NCBI GenBank assembly: GCA_949152475.1
Contig: OX424566.1
Location: 32,154,423 to 32,218,422, forward strand
Source: Terebella lapidaria
Lineage: Eukaryota; Annelida; Polychaeta; Terebellida; Terebellidae
Length of the DNA: 64,000 nucleotides
Direction of reading: 5' to 3'
This document shows, in pieces, positions 32,201-42,330 of the stretch. A program made the position numbers and the translations under genes. Under the pieces are notes generated by a model. It did not search any database. It saw only the letters and a list, made by a program, of their open reading frames with translations, and was not told the DNA's origin. Each line of letters opens with the position of its first letter. Positions within the stretch are counted from its first letter, which is position 1.

Positions 32201-34902
32201 ACGTACTCTGCGAATGTATTGGTCTGGTTTGTGCAAGATCCAAAAAACAACATTTGTGTAAAAGTGACCTACATTGAATCAGCGACAGTAACCATTTCTT
32301 TCTTCACTCATACACTTTCTGAACCATGTGCATGGGATAGCATAGTATATGTAATGTGTTATGCGAAGCCCCTGCTAACAGACTCCACATGTCCCTTCTC
32401 AACCCATTCGTGTGAAGATGGCACATGCATTTCAGGAGATGTGGTTTGTGATGGAGCAGTTGACTGCGCAGATGGGTCTGATGAGAATAGTTGTGGTGAG
32501 ATATGCCATGACAGAACTGGTGGTGTGAAGTTTTTCAATACGTCATACTGCAGAACCGAGTGTGCACTGCCAGACTGCAAGTGTGGAGAGATGTACAATG
32601 TGAAACAACGGGATGTGTTCCTATATCATCGGTAGTGGAAGAATCATTTCAACACATTTCAACATATGTTTTACCCTTGCCTTTCCTCATCATGTTCAAT
32701 GATGTGCCTTTAATTGTTCCTAATCATATTTACAGGTATGCGACTGCCACAACGACTGTCCAGATGCCTCTGATGAGATGCATTGTTATGGGAAAAAATG
32801 TGTGAAGATGGAAACTGTCACTACTCTAGGGAACCTTGGTGAGGGCAACTGTGATAGTTTGTCGCAGAAGTACCCATCACTGCGGAATGATTTGGTACCG
32901 GACTGTGCAGATATGTCCGATGAGGAGCAATTCCTAGACTTTGTTCGAAACAATATTCATGGATCGAAATCTAACTCCAACGCAACGTGTGAAAATCCCT
33001 TCCAAGTTGAATGCTTTCAAGGGTATGCATCTGTCTGCTACAATAGATGGGAGGTATGCGAGTATCAACTTGATGCCCTCGGACACCTGTACCCATGCAG
33101 GAATGGACAACATTTGAAGATGTGCAAACATCATTTATGCCCAACAAAATTCAAATGTCTGGAAGCCTTCTGTATTCCACATGACCTGGTGTGTGATGGA
33201 GCGGTGCACTGCCCAAATGCTGATGATGAGGCCGGTTGTGAGGTCGAAGTGATATCTTGTCCAGGACTGTTTAGGTGCAAGCACACAACGATTTGTGTTC
33301 ACCCTGAACATTTGTGTGACAACATCCCAGACTGCCCAGTATTAGGCGATGATGAATACTCTTGTGAGTATCATGATTGTCCGACAGACTGCTATTGTTT
33401 GGGCAGATCCACTGATTGTTCGGATGTTGGATTCCACAATATTCCGCAGTTCACAACAGATGTTAAAAATCATAATATTCTCTGATAATCATCTCACTAT
33501 TGTAGGGCCAGTACAGTATCAGCATTTGTTGAAATTAGACATATCTAATAATGATATTCAGGTCATTATTGCAAATTCGTTTTCAAAATGTTCGGTGATG
33601 ATACATTTGAATCTCTCAGGGAATGATATCCAGGTGCTTGAAAGCAACACATTCGCTGGCCTGTTTGGTTTACAAGAATTATATATATCAAATAATCCTT
33701 TGTCGAGAATTTCCGATGGAGCCTTTACGGGACTTAAATCATTGCCATTTCTGACAGTGTCTTCTTTCCTCCTCAAATATCTTCCCACTTGTGCATTTGT
33801 AGGTATGCCTTCTCTACATGAACTGGAAATAATCAATACAAGTTTATCAGGACTGTTCGAACACCAATGGTGTCAGCTTGTTAATCTGCAGAAGATAACG
33901 TTTTCAGGTAATTCTTTCAAACAGTTCGTTGGTCACCCTTTGGCAGGTTTAATTAACCTCAAGCATATCGAAGCTGATGACAGTAGGTTGTGTTGTTTCA
34001 TAACAGACACCATGTGTACGAATATTGGTGGTGGATCTAAAGCACCCTGTTGGAAGTTGCTTCCATCGAATGGATACAGGATCGGGCTTTTTGTTATTGT
34101 GGTGGTTGGTTTTCTTCTCAATATGGTCTCGTTTGTGTTTTGGACTAAGGCCAAGGAAACTATCACGTCTCTCTTCATGCAATACCTATCCGTAGGTGAC
34201 ACAATCACAGTACTTTATCTCTCAATTTTGCTGGTGACAGATACTGTATATGGTAAGTCGTTCGTTCTCGTACATGATGCTTGGGAGCGGAGTTGGTTGT
34301 GTAATTTGTGCACGGTTGGGTCATACATAGCATTCAATATGTCTACATTTATAGCTACCAGTCACTTTTTGCACACTGTACAACTGACTGCACTTGCAAT
34401 GAAACGATATGTGTTTCACAAGCGCTTTGGGGTTCGCTTAGTCATGGGGGCGCTAGCATTGTCCACATGTCTGGGGATATTCTCTGTTATTTTCCGTGAA
34501 GATACGGATGAGTACACTGATCCAGCATGCAACTTTGTTGTGTCAACCTTATCTAGCGTGATTCTGAAATGGACCGTGGTGATGTATCACCTGGTACTCG
34601 TGCTTGTGTTGTGTGCGGCAGGTTCAACAACAACAATAGTCATATACAGAAGACCAAGTGTGAAGAAAACTCGGACACGCTCCTTGAGGGAGAAGCGATA
34701 TATAATCCGAGCGGTAATTGTTCTAACCATCAATCTTGTGGTTGTTCTAAACCAATTGATTTTGGGGAGTGTACGTCATCATGCTGATGCAGGTGTTGGT
34801 CATTGGATGATGTGGACATCTTTGTCCATAAATTCCCTGCACGTTGTAACAAATCCTATTCTTAACACATTCACTACATCCAAGTTTTTGATAATGTTTT
34901 GA
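28928..34902 (+). CDS. GRL101-like 7TM receptor with C-type lectin, LDLa and LRR ectodomain; frame disrupted
   Basis: This is the only convincing host gene. Piecing the plus-strand frames together gives: signal peptide (LCLIYFVYLF), a long cysteine-poor ectodomain, one complete and one divergent C-type lectin-like domain, about four LDL-receptor class A repeats, an LRR N-cap, about six leucine-rich repeats and a rhodopsin-class seven-helix domain. LDLa plus LRR plus 7TM is the plan of the snail receptor GRL101 and of relaxin-type LGRs. The ligand is unknown and the receptor should sit in the plasma membrane. Phase-0 introns at 31473-31597 and 32632-32735 restore the frame exactly. Remaining defects: TGA at 29249-29251, a frame change between about 29505 and 29590, the 179-bp duplication at 29735-30092, a frame change near 32593, and another near 33465. 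The gene is a recent pseudogene or suffers from assembly errors. Confidence 0.75.
29252..29734 (+). CDS. Receptor ectodomain, second segment with a frame change
   Basis: The frame of exon 1 is protein-like to about 29506 (TVTWLRAPVQTVLCYTTE, then FYFCGHPISSTNYIAGH). From about 29590 the +2-shifted frame takes over (VVESECYIERNIALCQAHHW, then N-glycosylation sites in ENITANLTES). Two ways to join them exist: a possible 83-bp phase-0 intron 29507-29589 (GTTTGTC...ATACGAG, poor pyrimidine tract), or a single-base indel in the A6 run near 29548. I cannot choose between them. Confidence 0.5.
29735..29913 (+). repeat. 179-bp tandem duplication, unit 1
   Basis: It contains the end of one exon (TACGCCTCTTTA), a short intron-like stretch 29747-29803 (GTTATT...CCTGTCAG with a pyrimidine-rich end), and most of the next exon (YYTGACLYRGVYILYYT). 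The unit length is not a multiple of three, so reading both copies as exon shifts the frame. Confidence 0.95.
29914..30092 (+). repeat. 179-bp tandem duplication, unit 2
   Basis: Identical to unit 1 except one visible A-to-T change (CTGAATTT against CTGATTTT). The following coding frame to 31472 is continuous with this copy. Splicing from the first donor (29747) to the second acceptor (ending 29982) would drop exactly one unit and restore the frame. Confidence 0.95.
29983..31472 (+). CDS. Receptor ectodomain and first half of C-type lectin domain
   Basis: One open frame of about 496 codons from the acceptor after CCTGTCAG to the donor at 31473. The first 380 residues form an unassigned extracellular region with repeated short beta-like stretches and N-glycosylation sites (NLTI, NCSENSS). 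From about 31190 a C-type lectin-like fold begins (CYTLVENPYMGAAHTTWNEA, then RLCVEKNSGHLLSINS and WVIYLGLRSVED). The ATG at 29934 lies in the intron-like part and is not a real start. Confidence 0.75.
31473..31597 (+). other. Receptor intron, phase 0
   Basis: Donor GAT|GTAGGACG, acceptor CTACTGTCCAG|GGT, 125 bp. Both flanking frames meet at a codon boundary and join the two halves of a lectin domain. Reading straight through gives a stop at 31506-31508. Confidence 0.85.
31598..32631 (+). CDS. Receptor lectin domains and first LDLa repeats
   Basis: The first lectin domain finishes here (WVDGSAYIYRDWNTPGD, CAAIVFQEM, WVLIPCDQ, LILCER). A second, divergent lectin-like domain follows (CPSGWIYTDGGCFRLMRLRH to VYVMCYAKP). 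An LDLa repeat is then clear (CEDGTCISGDVVCDGAVDCA, with DGSDENSC) and a second begins (CRTECALPDCKCGEMY). Near 32593 the frame must shift, because the continuation QCETTGCVPISS reads in another frame up to the donor at 32632. A single missing base in ATGTACAATG would explain it. Confidence 0.75.
32632..32735 (+). other. Receptor intron, phase 0
   Basis: Donor TCG|GTAGTGG, acceptor CATATTTACAG|GTA, 104 bp. It splits an LDLa repeat between GCVPISS and VCDCHNDCPDASDE, and the flanking frames agree. Confidence 0.8.
32736..33470 (+). CDS. Receptor LDLa repeats and LRR N-cap
   Basis: Starts in the second LDLa repeat (VCDCHNDCPDASDEMHC). A degenerate repeat comes next (DCADMSDEEQ), then two good ones (KCLEAFCIPHDLVCDGAVHC and RCKHTTICVHPEHLCDNIPD), and an LRR N-terminal cap (CPTDCYCLGRSTDCSDVGFH, then NIPQ). 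LDLa modules bind calcium and often contact ligand. The frame ends at TGA 33483-33485, just after an AAAAA run where the LRR frame takes over. Confidence 0.8.
33465..34902 (+). CDS. Receptor leucine-rich repeats and seven-helix domain
   Basis: The genuine part begins at about IIIFSDNHLTIVG. LRR units follow (LKLDISNNDIQVI, LNLSGNDIQVLESNTFAGL, LYISNNPLSRISDGAFTGL and weaker ones) with a C-cap around CCFITDTMC. Seven hydrophobic helices follow: GLFVIVVVGFLLNMVSFVFW, a second near YLSVGDTITVLYLSILLV, a third near a conserved Cys (LCNLCTVGSYIAFN), MGALALSTCLGIF, VVMYHLVLVLVLCAAG, AVIVLTINLVVVLNQLIL and the last with NPILNTF. MKRYV stands where rhodopsin-class receptors have DRY, so the usual acidic residue is missing, and the NPxxY tyrosine is F. 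The tail after helix 7 is only about ten residues, so a further exon may exist. Confidence 0.88.
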
Positions 34903-35651
34903 TTTGATCAACGTTAATCTTTGGACGAGTTGTTCAATTCATCTTTGGTCTTTGTGTGCAAGTAATACATTATGGACAGTATATGCATACTGCCATGGCA
35001 ATTCGTCTCACAATGAAGCACAACTGTAATATGAAGTGTTAACTGCAATCCATCAAAGTGGTAGCTATTTTTTATATGGCTGTAAAGGTATCATATTCAT
35101 CTGACATTGGTATAACTTGTAGCTTCGTCACCAATTCAAGAAAATGCAAATCTCAGTTGTGGCCTGAAGGATTCAAGACACCAGCTCCTCAGATACATTG
35201 GGGCTGTTCGAATGCATCTCGCCACGATGGTCACGCCACAAGCAGGTATTCACAATGCTGCTGTTTTTGTCTGTTTCATTCAGATATCGTTGTGTCGGTA
35301 GCAATTAGTTGGAATATTTAATCTGTTATCATCCGTACATGTCATATTTGCACTTGCCATGTCTTTTCCCCCCTGCTAAACGTCTTCTAAAGAATACTCA
35401 GAAGATGCAAAAACAGTGACGACCAGTAATATGCTTGTAATAAAGACAAAAATAAGATTCTCTATGAAGAATTTATTGTGTATAAATTCCAAACCTCCTT
35501 TCTCGCTTGTCTTGAGACACTCTGGTGAAATATATGCTAAATGCCAGAAAAGTGTTACTGCATCACAGAGATGAATGGGAAATTGTTACTGCACCGTAGA
35601 ATCATTGGTATTGCATCGTCAACAATTTAAAAAGAAAGACACATCTATCAT
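34903..35651. other. Downstream of receptor; no supported feature
   Basis: AT-rich. A possible polyadenylation signal AATAAA lies at about 35438. No frame with coding character. Confidence 0.45.
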
Positions 35652-35655
35652 TTAA

Positions 35656-37964
35656 GGTTGTTCGATACACCGAACGCGTCATCAATGTGGCCCGTCTATG
35701 GTTGACCAAACGTGTCATAAACAGCGAATGTAACGGCGGGGTGAAATAGGGATCGGCGGGGTATGAATGTTGCCGTGCAATGGGAGTACTGGAAAATCCG
35801 GCGGTCTGTAATCAGTACGGCGGAGTCTCGACTTGAACACACAAAGTACTGGAAGCATCACAGCATATGTCTAGTATCTTTCAGTGGGCCAGCCTCGGTT
35901 AAGAAGATAATACTACTAGAACATCCATTCGTTACATAGTTTCAATATGTATATGAGTAAACGTTTGCACAACAAAACTAGTAGACCTAACAATTTCCAA
36001 ATCTTCTGATTAACACAATCAAACAGATCGTAAAATTATTAAAAAAAAACTGTTAAATAAATTGACAACACTTCTGTGGATCATGGCATAATTTTCAATA
36101 CAACTCAAGCTTAGCAATAATAATATTTTGAAAGACTATTCATGGTATTGCAGATCTCGTAGGGCTAATAAGCATGAATGTACTAGTATGGCATAACACA
36201 TGGAATTTGTTGCTACTTGACTTGAGTGGACCAAGGACAAAAGATACAACGAATGCAAGAACAAATTTGAGGGGTGGGGGGGGGGGGGAGTTGCTGGCGC
36301 AAGTGGCGCTCATTACTTTGTATATGATATCTGTGTAAGACCAATAAAACAAGTGTGAGGGTTTCTTCCGTTTCTTACCACATCCTCCCATCCGCCGAAT
36401 CCTGCATTTTGTGCCCCTGTGGAGTGTTTTCTTCACAATTCCAATCTCTTGGAACTTCAAAGCTCACCACAAAATATCCAGAGGTCGTCACACACTCTTT
36501 TATAATAGTTTGTCCTATGCGCCCCTAAGTTTGTCCAAACACGCATATGCATTTCCAGTTCCACTAAGCAACATTCCATTGACATACATAAATTCCTCTA
36601 TAGCCTGTCCATTATATAGCCTGAATATACCAAATGTTCACTCTTTCAGAGGAATACATCATAAGAAGAGCTCAGCTTCATTGGGCCGCAACATTTACAG
36701 CCCACCAGGCTCGATTTCGCGGGGCTCCGTTTTCGTTACAGTTGTCATTTTTGACACGTTTCGTCTACCATACCCGTTCCGCTATGTAAGCCGAATGGGG
36801 CTAACTTTTTTGTTTCCGCAGCTTTATCTTCCCAGAAATTTACACTATGTTAGGCGATTTTCTGCCAAAATTCATCGAGATGCATGAAATAAACCTATAG
36901 ACGAAATAATCTCCAAAATTCACCGCGCACAGATCAGCGCTACCCTCTCAGTCAAATCCTTTATCAGCCATTTATATATAATAAGCTATATCCTCACGTT
37001 GTCCGTATGTATAGGCCTACAAGTTATCGCAAAATCCTGTGCCAAATGTGGCGCTCATCTTGCTCAAGCTAATTGGGTGAAATTTATTCCTAAAGTTCTA
37101 CTGACTTGTCAAATTTGATGGGGATATTTCAACTATTAGGCCTACTGAGTTGGCGACCGGAGAGAATCTCATCTGAGCCAATTGACCAGTCAGTATCTAG
37201 TGGTTCATTCTAGCAGCCAGTCCGTTCATGCTAATGATCACATCTACCATGCCAGCCTTTTATACATTTCTGTCAAGTCAGAACATACAATATATGAAAT
37301 ATATGATTTTTTTTCAATTCATACTCACAAAAACTTGAATAATTTGACATAGTATGCACTCCAAATTCATGAAATTATTGATTTTTTGTTTCTATAAAAT
37401 GACACTCTTCATGTTTTAACGCTTATATCGCGAAAAGTAACCTGGATAGGTATAATTTTTACATTATTTTTACAAACCCAAAATATCATTGAAGAAATAT
37501 GTGTAAAAAAATTAGAAAAAAATACTGTATTACTGACCGAGCAGTGATACTCAACGTTGTATGGATTATCAGAAGTTACTCTTTTTCTGTAAAATTTCAG
37601 TGCTGAAATATATACACAAGTTCTTACTCTTGACACGAAACATATCAAACTCAGTGCTAGCGAATTTTGTTTCATCAGTTTAATGAACCGTTGCATATAC
37701 AACAGTTCTGTACTGAAAAATCCTATAAATATATAGTTTTAGGCAAAAATATGCAGTTAGATTGCATGTCATGATGTAATGGATTGTGGCTATTGCTGAG
37801 GTACTTTCAAGACTGATAGGAGGTCAACAAAATGCATCATAGCAAAAAATATCATACGGTGACCTACTATTTTTTTCTGCTTTTTGTAACCATCACATAT
37901 CTAGCTATCAAGAAATATAACTTTTTACTCAATAAAAACACCTTTCCGGGTGTTTCGAACAACC
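35656..37964. mobile_element. Putative 2.3-kb TTAA-flanked non-autonomous element
   Basis: Left end GGTTGTTCGATACACC and right end GGTGTTTCGAACAACC are inverted, flanked by TTAA on both sides (35652-35655, 37965-37968). The first nine bases match the ends of the foldback element at 51694-52437. The interior has a run of G near 36270 and no transposase. The longest internal frame (36411-36887) looks random. With only 16 bp of terminal similarity, the pairing of these two ends is an inference. Confidence 0.45.
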
Positions 37965-37968
37965 TTAA

Positions 37969-38626
37969 AGAGATATGACAAGTGTAAATATGAACATGCA
38001 TTGTTGCTAAATGATTTAATAATATATCGAATTGCTACCGGAAGAAATATATCTCCCTAAAACAGACGAAAACAACCACACTGTAAATATCTGCATGTGG
38101 CGTGGATATTGTAGCGTGAAGCGGTACCAATTGCTACTGCATCTGATCAACCCCCTTGCAGATGGCTCCTTTCTATGATGAACGGTTCTCGATGGTCACT
38201 TCATGGTACGACCCTTGCGGGAAGTGGGAAAAACGTCCTATCCAATGTGGTTGATTACTTATTCCTCTCGATTTGTTATCCGGGTACAGGAATGTTCTTT
38301 TTTATATATAGTTGAATGTATCAAAACATTACCATCAATAAAACTAAATTTTGACGATATCAATAACGAACAAGTAGGACATTTTTGGGATGAAAACAAC
38401 TTACCCAATAGTTCACTACTTCGAAGAATCTACACATTTATTACGGCACCGATGACTGGTGTACTAGTACTAGTACCGGACTTTCTCGAAAGTTTTTTAT
38501 GCAAGCATACATGTTATTTCCTATAAACTTGCCACTGCCTTTGTGTCAACATAGAAACGACAGCGCCGTCGTGTTAACACATCTGTATGTGTTGTTCTTA
38601 TTGTACATATGTCTATTTAACTTCAG
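37969..38626. other. No supported feature
   Basis: AT-rich sequence with no supported gene. Confidence 0.45.
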
Positions 38627-38798
38627 TTGGTCAGAAAGTGAACACTTATTGCAGTATTTCTCGCACCAACTTCTGGCTCGTTTAATGAGGAGTTTGAGTG
38701 AAATGTCGCTCCAGCAAAAAAATCCAGCCGATTGGTTGGATGATAGCGGTATTGATGCAATCAAATTGTCATTTCCCGCTCTACTTGGTGCACTTCAG
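38627..38798 (+). CDS. Candidate internal exon of an unknown gene
   Basis: A 172-bp stretch bounded by TATTTAACTTCAG and a weak donor CAG|GTTCGC has one open frame of 57 codons with strongly protein-like content (LLQYFSHQLLARLMRSLSEM, then NPADWLDDSGIDAIKL). It looks alpha-helical and more GC-balanced than its flanks. I do not recognise the family and found no partner exon nearby, so it could be a stray exon, part of a gene with long introns, or chance. Confidence 0.3.
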
Positions 38799-40324
38799 GT
38801 TCGCTTCAGTTTCCCTGGCGTATGTGCGGATATTATCAGTATAATCTGTCAGAGCGGAAGATAATGAAGTCAGTTATTAAGCTTTTTAGCGCGTAAAACA
38901 CCTTATTCAATTATTCCGCTGAGATGCAAACCCTATTCGGATAATGAAGGTGCGAGCTCATGCATATAATTCACAATACAAGGACTCATAAATTGCTTTT
39001 CGCTGAGATGAGAACGAAGTTTAGATAATGAAGGCACGAAATATGTGGGTTTATAGATTTTCTTCACTTCTGCTAAACAAAAATACTCGGGTTTTCATCA
39101 CCAGGTTTGCATTGAACGTTGGTATGCAATGAACAAGTATCACGATTCAGAGGTACGGGTCAATCGGGTGATAAAAACGAGACTTGGCAGATTATTCATT
39201 GAAGACATTAAATCATAACCAGTTAAGAAAAATATATTTCCAGTTGGTAGGACCACACGGTAATCACCTCAATCATCTGATATCAAGTCAGATTTTGATA
39301 CAGATCATTTGAGATATTGGATAGCTTTATATATTGTAAACTTCTGTTATCTTATTCAAGTGAAGGGTTCTGAACACAAAAATATAAAACACAAATCCGA
39401 TCACAATAACAAAGGCACACGCCTTGATCCAGCAGCTATTTATCATGTCAGTTGTTATTGCCGGCACGTCTGTTTCATGATGAATCCATTCAGTGGTGGA
39501 TACTATGTTCTTGATGGATCTTCCATCGGGGTCTATGGGGTAACAGAAACTTGATTGAAATATCCGATCTATCTCCCTTCTCGTCAAGTTTTTTGCATGG
39601 CTAAATATTTGTCCATGTGATTTGGAAGAGAAAAACTTGATGGGTAAAGCTCCGGGTGTGTCTTGTTGCTGAGGTTATTACTGTTTGCCTTTGCATGTAG
39701 TATGAATCAATCATGGGGAATACACATAGTAAATTTTTTTTTAGTGCGGCACTTTTTTTATTAAGCCGATAGCAATATATAGATATGAGATTTACATTAA
39801 CCCTGATGGATTCTAGATGGTCGATATCAACGGAACATACCACAGGTATAGGCATCAGTGGATTCCAGTTTGCAGTGGATTCCATTTTTTTTAAAAATTT
39901 GCCTCATAGATTCGGGGGAAAAATTCCAAAGGAGCCAGTGACATTCCTTATTCTCGTTTCGCCATGATGATGAATACCAGAGAACGGTGTTTGTAATGAG
40001 ACAATCAATCTTGCAGATCTCTAAATGCGTGTTGGTTTCATTGAGTGGACAAAACTTTATGGAATTTCGTTGATTTTCACGTGGAATACAACCTGTCAGT
40101 TCCAAATGTTGTACGTTCATTTTTTAGTTAGAATGTAGCAATCACACACATGGAACTAGTCCATTAGTAATTGTTTATGACATGACAGGGAGTACATAAT
40201 ACATGTCAATATGTCGTTAAACATCACTTGGCTATAAGCCAGGGATAAAGCTGTTCCAAATTGTCATACTCAAACCATAGGCTTGTAAAGTATCTATCTA
40301 TATAATGTATTTCCATCAGCTGTT
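38799..40324. other. No supported feature
   Basis: About 1.5 kb without convincing coding or repeat structure. A short direct repeat (GTGGATTCCA) is present at about 39849-39882. Confidence 0.45.
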
Positions 40325-40395
40325 TTTTTTTGTAAGCCACTCAGAGTTGCCTCTGACCCGGTTTAGCGATTCACATTCTCGAACATTTATGAAAC
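40325..40395 (+). repeat. 3' end of the LINE family found at 63 kb, first part
   Basis: TTTTTTTTGTAAGCCACTCAGAGTT...CCTCTGAC...CTCGAACAT matches 63671-63742 in order. The match stops at about 40395 and the next part of the same tail resumes near 42230, which suggests that something inserted between. Confidence 0.55.
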
Positions 40396-40955
40396 GTAAA
40401 CTAGAAACGTAAACGACTTCCGTTATCCGTGAACGTAATAAATCCAAAACGACAATCCATAGAGAACACTCTTTATCAAACGGAATCCCTGATAAATTCT
40501 ACCGAATGTACAATGATAAAATTTTATATTCTTGAAGACTTTTGTGGACAAAAAATCAAAATATCAATCACAATTTCTCAATATGTAGACAATGTATAAT
40601 TTCTTCCTCATAGCTACGCCCAAATGCTCAACTCATAAAACACACACGTAACGAACCAAAATTTAGGGGGGGGGGGGGGGGAGGTGGGAGTGAAACTGCA
40701 ACCTCCGGACTGAAAGTCCAGAAAAGCAGGTCGTTTCGTGGTTGCAATATCGAACTTGGATTTCCTCGGCATTTTGATGTGTGGCTGACGAATGTTGTTG
40801 TTATAAAAAATGAGTGACCATCAATTCATCAAACTTCGCTGTTGAAATCTCCCACCAAAAAAACCCCGATGCAATATATCCACGTGTCACCATGGTAACG
40901 ATCACGTTTCTTCCGGGTTACCATGTGGAAAAACGAACATACAGCTTTTGAACGG
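40396..40955. other. No gene; G-rich run
   Basis: A run of about 17 G lies near 40665-40681. Nothing else is supported here. It may belong to the Harbinger insertion. Confidence 0.45.
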
Positions 40956-41495
40956 TCACATGAGGTGCTTTTGTAAAGGAAATGCCGCGTCACACACGAC
41001 ATGGGGCATTACTTCTCCAAGAATTGACTGTGAAAAAATCCCACCATCACTGCTGCGGCCTTGAGCGCCCGAGTCGATGGCAATAAACTTCACATCAGCA
41101 TCCACCACCAGAGCCAGATGTACTGTCGAGAGAGTGCCCTTGTAATTGAAATAGAGTGATCCGGTGTTTTCTGAAGCTCTCATCAGTACATGTTTCCCAT
41201 CCATGGCTCCAATGCAGTTGGTGAAGTTCCACTTCCTTCCAAAGTTATCAGAGATACCCTTCCACTTTGACACAGCAGCAGGCAACTTCATGTAGACTCC
41301 ACTCATTTTGTTCCAAATAATATTCTGTAACTGATAGCTGAACGTTGCGCATGTTGGGGAATCTGAAATGCCGAACGAATTTCTTTTGTTCTTAAGATAA
41401 TAGTAGCAATCATAGGAATGTATAAACGAATAAAATATGATTATAAATGACACAATATTAAAAACAAGCACTAATTCATGAGGTATTATATGCAC
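40956..41495 (-). pseudogene. PIF/Harbinger transposase fragment (HARBI1-like, DDE_Tnp_4)
   Basis: Homology covers about 41350 down to 40956. WNFTNCIGAMDGKHVLMRA holds the first catalytic Asp, and FIAIDSGAQGRSSDGGIF the second region with Asp. Between them is NYKGTLSTVHLALVVDADV, typical of this family. The frame ends in TGA just after DAAFPLQKHLM, where the family continues for about 100 residues carrying the catalytic Glu, so the enzyme is truncated. The first 40 residues of the open frame (hydrophobic) are not transposase. No Myb-like partner gene is seen. Confidence 0.85.
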
Positions 41496-42229
41496 CTTCC
41501 CTTCAGCTCTACATTGGCTTCCAACTCGCCATTACCCAGAACATTTTGAGGGTGCAACCGCACCAAAGATGTGGAAGACACCATCAAGCGAGTTGCATTA
41601 TTTGTCGATGACACATTACTACCCAATGACAGTCACATATATACGATATTATTTTTCTCAAAATACGGATTCCGATGAGTTGAAGAAGTTCAACATCTTG
41701 TTAACCCATCAGCCAACTCATCATGGAGAATATATCATACAACAGTATTTTCCAAACATGTTAATAATCTCTACCTTAAACATATGGCCGATCTTTGCCT
41801 CGGATTGATGACCTCTCTTGATAAGCAATGCTATTGTAGATCCTCGTTCACGAAATGCAACACTCAAGCAAATTCTTCACGAGTCATTGGGAAATACTGT
41901 TGAAATTTTTCACCATCAAGCTGTACTTTCTTGACCAAGTGATGGAATTTGCTCCCTGTTGTTTTTCCCGGAATGGTGCATCATGGACCCATCACGTATG
42001 CTTTCTTTTATCCTTCCTTTTTCCAATAATATCAAAGCAAGACTTATCACCTCATCTTGCTCCATCATTAAATATTAGGACACATAGACATCTTCCTGGT
42101 GGAAGGGTCGTCACAGAAAAAAAGCTTGAACAACGCATCTATGGGTTGCTGGAAAACGGAGGGGACTATTAAATTTATTATCGGATAATAATGGATGCCG
42201 TTTATGTGTGTATGGATTGCTTGCTTTAG
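41496..42229. other. No supported feature
   Basis: Probably non-coding flank of the Harbinger insertion. Frames at 41855-42172 have no domain. Confidence 0.4.
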
Positions 42230-42330
42230 CTGGAATCGCATTGCATCAGGATACAAAGCGTCTCCACCAGAAACTCACAATGGAATCAACGAGAAAAGAC
42301 ATCATGATCTGTTGGGAAAGCTAGTGCATA
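42230..42330 (+). repeat. 3' end of the LINE family found at 63 kb, second part
   Basis: AGCTGGAATCGCATTGCATCA, ATACAAAGC and TCTCCACCAGAAACTC recur in the same order at 63754-63840. Confidence 0.5.

Noticed and set aside
36411..36887. 158-codon plus-strand frame
   Set aside because: Composition looks like translated noncoding DNA, no motif, lies inside a putative element.
40680..40745. tRNA-like sequence around GGACTGAAAGTCC
   Set aside because: No acceptor stem or B-box could be matched; only a short palindrome.
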